DNA from: Candidatus Kapaibacterium sp.
GTDB lineage: Bacteria; Bacteroidota; Ignavibacteria; Kapaibacteriales; HRBIN21
Assembly: GCA_025059875.1 (NCBI GenBank)
Contig: JANXCT010000001.1
Location: 434,001 to 498,000 of the forward strand
Length of the DNA: 64,000 bases
Direction of reading: 5' to 3'
Within the stretch, counting starts at the first letter, position 1. Every line of letters starts with the position of its first letter. Under the pieces are notes generated by a model. It saw only the letters and a program-made list of their open reading frames with translations. It searched no databases and was not told the origin of the DNA. Positions 60,701 through 64,000 of this stretch are shown piece after piece. The position numbers were made by a program, and so were the translations under genes.

Positions 60701-61009
60701 CTCTTTCGAGGGAGGATGCTGAATGCCGGCGGCCGCCTTACAGTAACGAATGTGGGCTGGGCTTTGACTGTTGGTGGTCGGCCTTTAGAGCAGTTTCTCT
60801 CCCAGATGACGGTCCGCTATGGCTGGCTTGTCCCCAAGGGTATGCCTACGGAAGCCTTGCTCGGCGGGTTATTCGCTGGCTGGTGGCTCCAGGGCGAGCT
60901 CAGCTACGAAACCGGCGCTACGGTATGGTCGCTCTCGGTTGCGGGCACACAACCTCCAGGACGTCCCTGGTGGAACATAGTGACAGCGCAGGTGCAGGTG
61001 ACTCTGTAG
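57746..61009 (+). CDS. Large SprA-like exported/outer-membrane protein
   Basis: 1087 residues with a signal peptide (CWALPALCCSLFATQ). About residue 290 it contains VWVDGVLQERGEDKDYVIDY followed by RAELTFRP and VVEFSVL, the GSE-x-DG-x-DY-IDY pattern found repeatedly in SprA and in large proteins of Chlorobi/Ignavibacteria. The rest is rich in Trp and alternating residues (WHYLAPTRA, QWRYETGTEAL), as in a large beta-barrel. SprA is the T9SS outer-membrane channel in Bacteroidetes, of more than 2000 residues, so this is at best a shorter relative. Role unknown. GGGCAGGAG precedes ATG 57746. Confidence 0.6.
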   Translation: MWHWCRCWALPALCCSLFATQLPELSQTLVVTATDSLVCLGVPFIQSLTIVLDSVYSLQTPLDYELDARRGCIRLSSHFRRLFRYRDTLHLWVHAQYVPLYVSPYGGVPREPLRPQQQEVTANASEVAETAPKELRSRGRLVRGLVLQSGSGLSIYSGLDLSFGAEVGSSAEVGGRIVTDHLPWSATGSSIALQEAEQLSLHVQTAAFRAEIGELMLQSPSERGWGPTYLHGVKAAAHVSGWEAKALLGAARSVPVTVRVTAIDGVAGPYLLRPPQTGVLLPIVPGSERVWVDGVLQERGEDKDYVIDYWRAELTFRPRRPVSSASQIVVEFSVLEDGRTQTVAGVALSSPIWSGHRFGLEYAHRLQRPLENRPGVARVIVQQGGSYGITDGADWVGADSISGRGRGWYRRRDTVVNGITQAVWEYAPGAPDALYMVTFSFVGDGEGDYEPVAPGVYRYVGLRRGRYAPVKLFPLPSQHQMWTLRWRWEPTPGYASEVEWRQSHLQPYLLQADVLRGAALTATARYSSAADTATAWLMWEGSARLSSPTFMEAAPPSEEALTGWEWKMPVGLQAMGRRAVLQQRFRAQSGWAQVEVLAGWLCREPLSALRWGGVVTIRPGSADSLRMVLGYSGGHRDVAPGVKFPWHSLHSSAVIVGHRWQWSAELRGYIDRYPLHRRVEGTTQVEWPIAPAVSAGVRLFWHHRWQPGYAGGWYPASWLLWQTPSGRMQLQIGWNILRDTAVARQFLWLQWQGSWSPSGTKSLQWRYETGTEALGAVLPNFLRVLPGHGAFRHRGDLNGNSFPDASEFEQVPFGGDYVMIPTHFGGAAGTVIRAEGAYRFAASDADKRHVEVETRLSFLQRRYPSAWWHYLAPTRATGAGVATTQWNLSHRYRRSAYPWQWEVSGEWLGTAFWTGSAWEQSYRAAVEGSLEHVLFSVLRLGGGLGPIWERRWTAWGHRGEVTGLQCWVGLPWSPRAEMLVTPRLSLFRGRMLNAGGRLTVTNVGWALTVGGRPLEQFLSQMTVRYGWLVPKGMPTEALLGGLFAGWWLQGELSYETGATVWSLSVAGTQPPGRPWWNIVTAQVQVTL

Positions 61010-61018
61010 GGCTATGGC

Positions 61019-61957
61019 ATGCGAACAGAACAGGTCCGGAAGGGTCGCCCCTTACGACGAGGGGACGTAATCGGGCTTGTAGCACCAGCCTCTCCAGTAG
61101 AGGCGACTACGATAGAGAGCGTCGTGCGGTATCTAGAGCGGTTGGGCTACCGTGTGGAGATCTCTGCCCACATCCAGAGCACGTACTTGGGCTACTTGGC
61201 CGGGACGGATGCACAGCGTGTTGCTGAGCTCCATCGCTTCTTCTCCAACCCACGGATTGCTGCCATTTTCTGCCTGCGGGGCGGCTATGGGAGCATGCGC
61301 CTGTTGGCACAATTGGACTACCGCCTCATTGCTCGCCATCCGAAGATACTGGTTGGCTTCTCCGACATTACTGCACTGCAAATAGCCCTGTGGCAGCGGA
61401 TCCACTTGGTATCCCTCTCGACGCTCCCGCCGGGCGCTGAGCTGCTGCCTCCCGATCGAGAAGCATGGTTTTGGCAGCTTCTGACTTCTCCCCATCCACC
61501 GGGGGAGATCCCAGAGCTTATGCAGCCGCTCTCCCCTTTGCCATCGAAAGGAGTTAAGGGGGTTCTCTTGAGCGGTACGCTCTCCTTGTGGAGTGCTCTC
61601 TGTGGGACCCCGTTCTTTCCCAAGCTGGCTGGTGCTATCGTGGTACTTGAGGATACTGGGGAAGCTGCCTATCGGCTGGACCGGATGGTTACGCAGCTCC
61701 TCCTTGCAGGCCTGCGGGAAGCAGCAGCGGTTGTCTTCGGCGACTTTTCGCTCCCTGCTTCTGCGGAGCAGCGGTTACCCCAGCCTTCGCTGGAGTCCTT
61801 GCTTCGGGATTTCGCTGGACGGATAGGGCTTCCCTGCTTCTCTGGGTTACCGTATGGCCATATCCGTGAACGCTGGGCCCTGCCATTTGGAGTGGCGGCC
61901 TCCATCAGTCGGCAAGGCTACCTTACCATCGAAGAGGCGCTGGTGGCTAAGGATTGA
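61019..61957 (+). CDS. S66 family LD-carboxypeptidase
   Basis: 312 residues. Catalytic Ser in RGGYGSMRLL (about 90), Glu in VLEDTGEAAYRLDRM (about 211) and His in LPYGHIRERWALPFG (about 281) form the S66 triad. VGFSDITALQIAL and LSGTLSLWSALCGTP are also typical. Such enzymes cut the D-Ala from peptidoglycan tetrapeptides during recycling, or inactivate microcin C-like peptides (MccF). No signal peptide, so cytosolic. Nine nt after the barrel protein stop. Confidence 0.92.
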   Translation: MRTEQVRKGRPLRRGDVIGLVAPASPVEATTIESVVRYLERLGYRVEISAHIQSTYLGYLAGTDAQRVAELHRFFSNPRIAAIFCLRGGYGSMRLLAQLDYRLIARHPKILVGFSDITALQIALWQRIHLVSLSTLPPGAELLPPDREAWFWQLLTSPHPPGEIPELMQPLSPLPSKGVKGVLLSGTLSLWSALCGTPFFPKLAGAIVVLEDTGEAAYRLDRMVTQLLLAGLREAAAVVFGDFSLPASAEQRLPQPSLESLLRDFAGRIGLPCFSGLPYGHIRERWALPFGVAASISRQGYLTIEEALVAKD

Positions 61958-61972
61958 CCAGTAGCGTGGGGG

Positions 61973-63349
61973 CTACCGCGGTGGGCGCTGGCTCAGGAGT
62001 GTGAACCGCAGAGAGCTCTCTGCACCTGCAGGCACGGTTAGACGGAATCCCACGGTAGTGGCATCAATGCGCCAGTGCGGATGGGTTGCACTCGTTACGC
62101 GCCAGTTCTGCTGATCCCAGCGGAGGCGGAATCGGATCTCTACGGTAGCCGGTTCCTGCCCGCCGTTGAGGAGTGTTAGCGCGTAGCTCTCCTCCACGAG
62201 ATCACTGCCGAGCTCTCGGCGCTCTACTGTCTGCTGTCGGGCTTTCAGCTCAAAGGTCGGTCCGAGCTCTATGGTTGCTGTGTCTCCAGTGGGGGTCTCT
62301 GGGAACGGTACAATCCCGAGGAGCTCCAGGGTGTCTCCTGACGAGACGAACACTCTAGCGATGCCTTTGGGCAATGGCTGTCCAAGCCCATTCTGAGATG
62401 TGTTGGCAATGCGGAGTAGGCGGAGCACGGGAAGGGACCCACTCCCATCGGCAAAGGCTTCGACGATGTGGAGCCACTGGCTGCGGCTGTCGGTACAGGG
62501 TAGCAGTGGAACCTGTATGGAGCTGTTGGCGGGCAAGGAAAGGACGCGGGGCAAGGTGTAGCGGTAGACGCCACGCATCTCGGTCGGCGAGGGCTCGCGA
62601 GGACTTTTAGCGAGCAAGGCTTCACCGAGCTGAGCCCGTTGGAATGGCCCTGGGATAGCGCTCATCTGTGGAACGTAGCCGGCAACAAGGCTGACGTAAG
62701 CAGAGTCGTAGTCCCTCTCAGACGAGTTCTCCACATGCGCAAAGCCGCACAGCCGCAATGAGGTTCCGCGGGGAGGCACGTAGAGAGTGTAAACAGCTTG
62801 CCAGCGAAGCGCATCCGTAAGGTAGGCAACCGTTAGCGGGACCTCGCCGGCGCGATCGGTCTCTACCAGCGCCGTCAGTGAGATAGGAGTCGTGAGCTCT
62901 GGCACCTCTTCCTCGACCAGGATTCGGAATTCGTTCGGTGAAGGGAGCAGAAGGAGTCCGGCTGGCGTGCGGACGAGGGCATGGTTAGGGAGTACTTTCA
63001 CCAGCGTGCCGGTGATGACTTGCTCCTTCTCTGGGCTGATGAATCGCAAGGAGCGACCCTGGAGCCGCTTCAAGGCTTCCTCCCCCGACGAAGGGGGCTG
63101 AGCAACGGAGTGCCATACTATCCTCATTCGCTCTGGCTCTTGGACCTCTACACTCGTGGGATTAGCTAAGGGAATACCGGGAAAGGCAACCAAGGTTTGT
63201 CCGGCGGTGAGGCGGGCAGTCCATCGCTCGCGCGCAAAGGCCATACCGTTCTGGTAGATCGTGAGGTACCGTTCGGAGAGCTGGGCAGAGATCGGCTGGG
63301 CGTCTAAGGAAGAGCTCGCCACCAGAAGGAGCGTAAGAGTACACCACAT
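61973..63349 (-). CDS. DUF4139 domain-containing exported protein
   Basis: 458 residues. Signal peptide (MWCTLTLLLVASSSLDAQ), N-terminal DUF4140-like beta part (YLTIYQNGMAFARERWTARL), then DUF4139: LTVAYLTDALRWQAVYTLYV and DYDSAYVSLVAGYVPQ are the conserved central segments, and EESYALTLLNGGQEPATVEIR lies near the end. Function unknown. It follows the holin-like gene by 6 nt and ends 15 nt from the convergent S66 gene. Confidence 0.85.
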   Translation of the reverse strand: MWCTLTLLLVASSSLDAQPISAQLSERYLTIYQNGMAFARERWTARLTAGQTLVAFPGIPLANPTSVEVQEPERMRIVWHSVAQPPSSGEEALKRLQGRSLRFISPEKEQVITGTLVKVLPNHALVRTPAGLLLLPSPNEFRILVEEEVPELTTPISLTALVETDRAGEVPLTVAYLTDALRWQAVYTLYVPPRGTSLRLCGFAHVENSSERDYDSAYVSLVAGYVPQMSAIPGPFQRAQLGEALLAKSPREPSPTEMRGVYRYTLPRVLSLPANSSIQVPLLPCTDSRSQWLHIVEAFADGSGSLPVLRLLRIANTSQNGLGQPLPKGIARVFVSSGDTLELLGIVPFPETPTGDTATIELGPTFELKARQQTVERRELGSDLVEESYALTLLNGGQEPATVEIRFRLRWDQQNWRVTSATHPHWRIDATTVGFRLTVPAGAESSLRFTLLSQRPPR

Positions 63350-63355
63350 CGCAGC

Positions 63356-63694
63356 TTATAAGCGCAGTAGCCAACGTCCCAGGGCAGAAAGAATAGAGAT
63401 GAGGACCGAGCCGCGCAAGGCGCTTCCGAAGCCATCGATCCGAAAGCCTGGCACAATTGCTGCTGCCAGCCATAGCCCGACGGCATTCAGAACGAAGAGG
63501 AAGAGCCCGAACGTGAGCACTACAGCAGGGAGCATCAGCAGGACCAGCAAGGGGCGCACTACAGCGTTGATGAGTCCTAACACGGGCACTGTCAGCAGTG
63601 CCGACCATACGTTGGCGATACTGATTCCTGGCAGTGCAGCGGCTACGAGACCGATGACGGCAGTGTTGAGCAGCCACGATGCTATCAGGCGCAT
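63356..63694 (-). CDS. Phage-holin-IV/YvlD-like small membrane protein
   Basis: 112 residues, four membrane helices of the mycobacterial 4-TMS phage holin family: GLINAVVRPLLVLLMLPAV and FLFVLNAVGLWLAAAIVPGF are the signature loops. In spite of the name, chromosomal members are not phage genes, with a role in the envelope suspected. It starts 8 nt after the queA stop and may belong to the same transcript. Confidence 0.88.
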   Translation of the reverse strand: MRLIASWLLNTAVIGLVAAALPGISIANVWSALLTVPVLGLINAVVRPLLVLLMLPAVVLTFGLFLFVLNAVGLWLAAAIVPGFRIDGFGSALRGSVLISILSALGRWLLRL

Positions 63695-63702
63695 CCAACC
63701 CC

Positions 63703-64000
63703 TCAGAGAATGAGCATCGCGTCACCGTATGCGAATAGGCGATAGTTCTCCTTTACTGCTGTTCGGTATGCCTTCATGATGAGCTCAGGTCCTGCGAGTG
63801 CTGCCCCGACCAGTAGCGATGGCGAGGTCGGTGGGTGGAAGTTGGTGATTATGCTCTGTACAATCCGGAACTCGTACGGTGGGTAGATAAAGCGGTCGGT
63901 CCATCCCCGAGTGGGCTTGATGACGCCCGTGGTCAACGCACTGGACTCCAAAGCACGTGCAACACTGCAGCCGACAGCACAGACACGTTTCCGGTTCTGT
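63703..64000 (-). CDS. queA: Second QueA, C-terminal part only (runs off the window)
   Basis: The last 98 codons of a QueA-like protein. The visible part includes RVCAVGCSVARALESS, GWTDRFIYPPYEFRIV and SIITNFHPPTSPSLLVGAAL, ending AYGDAMLIL, close to canonical QueA (for example B. subtilis). It reads off the right edge. The Gly-Thr-Thr of the usual VGTTxxRTLE is Gly-Cys-Ser here. Together with the long copy at 11338-12597 the genome has two QueA-type genes. Confidence 0.85.
   Translation of the reverse strand, partial: QNRKRVCAVGCSVARALESSALTTGVIKPTRGWTDRFIYPPYEFRIVQSIITNFHPPTSPSLLVGAALAGPELIMKAYRTAVKENYRLFAYGDAMLIL

Noticed and set aside
63356-63694. Prophage holin
   Set aside because: The gene is of the chromosomal holin-IV/YvlD type and no phage genes surround it.

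Overview
The window looks like chromosome of a free-living bacterium of the FCB group, most plausibly the Chlorobiota/Ignavibacteria/Kapabacteria side rather than classical Bacteroidia. The evidence is a secreted protein with a Por/type IX-type C-terminal sorting tail, a DUF1573 protein, an RpoZ of the Bacteroidetes/Chlorobi kind, two QueA-type proteins, TAnnTTTG octamers (the Bacteroidetes-type -7 box) in front of several transcription units, and yet good Shine-Dalgarno sequences (AAGGAG, GGAGG) in front of several genes. The taxonomic placement is inference. No phage, insertion sequence, CRISPR array or rRNA was found. About 56 protein genes and two tRNAs are packed tightly, with many 4-nt ATGA start/stop overlaps.

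Layout. 1-5034 (minus): partial TrmH, NuoD without other nuo genes, dCTP deaminase, and the three-subunit proton-translocating transhydrogenase PntAA-PntAB-PntB. 5401-9248 (plus): redox cluster of pirin, two tandem DoxX proteins (the second apparently frameshifted near its start), an NADPH-dependent FMN reductase and an RsmB-type rRNA methyltransferase. 9372-11255 (minus) SppA; 11338-12597 (plus) QueA-type protein. 12660-15059 (minus): overlapping operon of an unknown exported protein, a ubiquitin-like beta-grasp protein, a YxxR sirtuin and AcpS. 15185-18010 (plus): PdxA, MtnA and a class II aldolase. 17904-22840 (minus): MFS transporter, SuhB, DapF, M20 amidohydrolase, DCC protein and DUF3365 heme protein, preceded by tRNA-Val and tRNA-Leu.

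23059-23859 is a gene-poor stretch with a tandem repeat, followed by the fused B12 mutase IcmF (23860-27231). 27573-29220 (minus): an exported barrel-like protein and CcmB. 29301-34056 (minus): Asd, a type IX cargo protein, an exported barrel-like protein and a DUF1573 protein, closed by an intrinsic terminator. 34146-34952 (plus) is a nitrilase-family amidase. 34947-38855 (minus): an unknown helical protein, DsbD and M32 carboxypeptidase. 38928-42426 (plus): GlyRS, CtpA protease, RpoZ. 42423-49247 (minus): SbcD, SbcC, GH38 alpha-mannosidase. 49376-61957 (plus): acylphosphatase, SDR, patatin-barrel autotransporter, LOG protein, rhodanese, sigma-54 activator, MutY-like glycosylase, tandem PsbP-like lipoprotein, a 1087-residue SprA-like barrel protein and an S66 peptidase. 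61973-64000 (minus): a second, partial QueA, a holin-like membrane protein and a DUF4139 protein.

Most genes are housekeeping (respiration and NADPH balance, lysine/DAP synthesis, methionine salvage, tRNA and rRNA modification, recombination). The accessory interest lies in envelope proteins (type IX cargo, type Vd autotransporter, SprA-like barrel) and in a few unusual operon pairings, above all exported protein / ubiquitin-like protein / sirtuin / AcpS.
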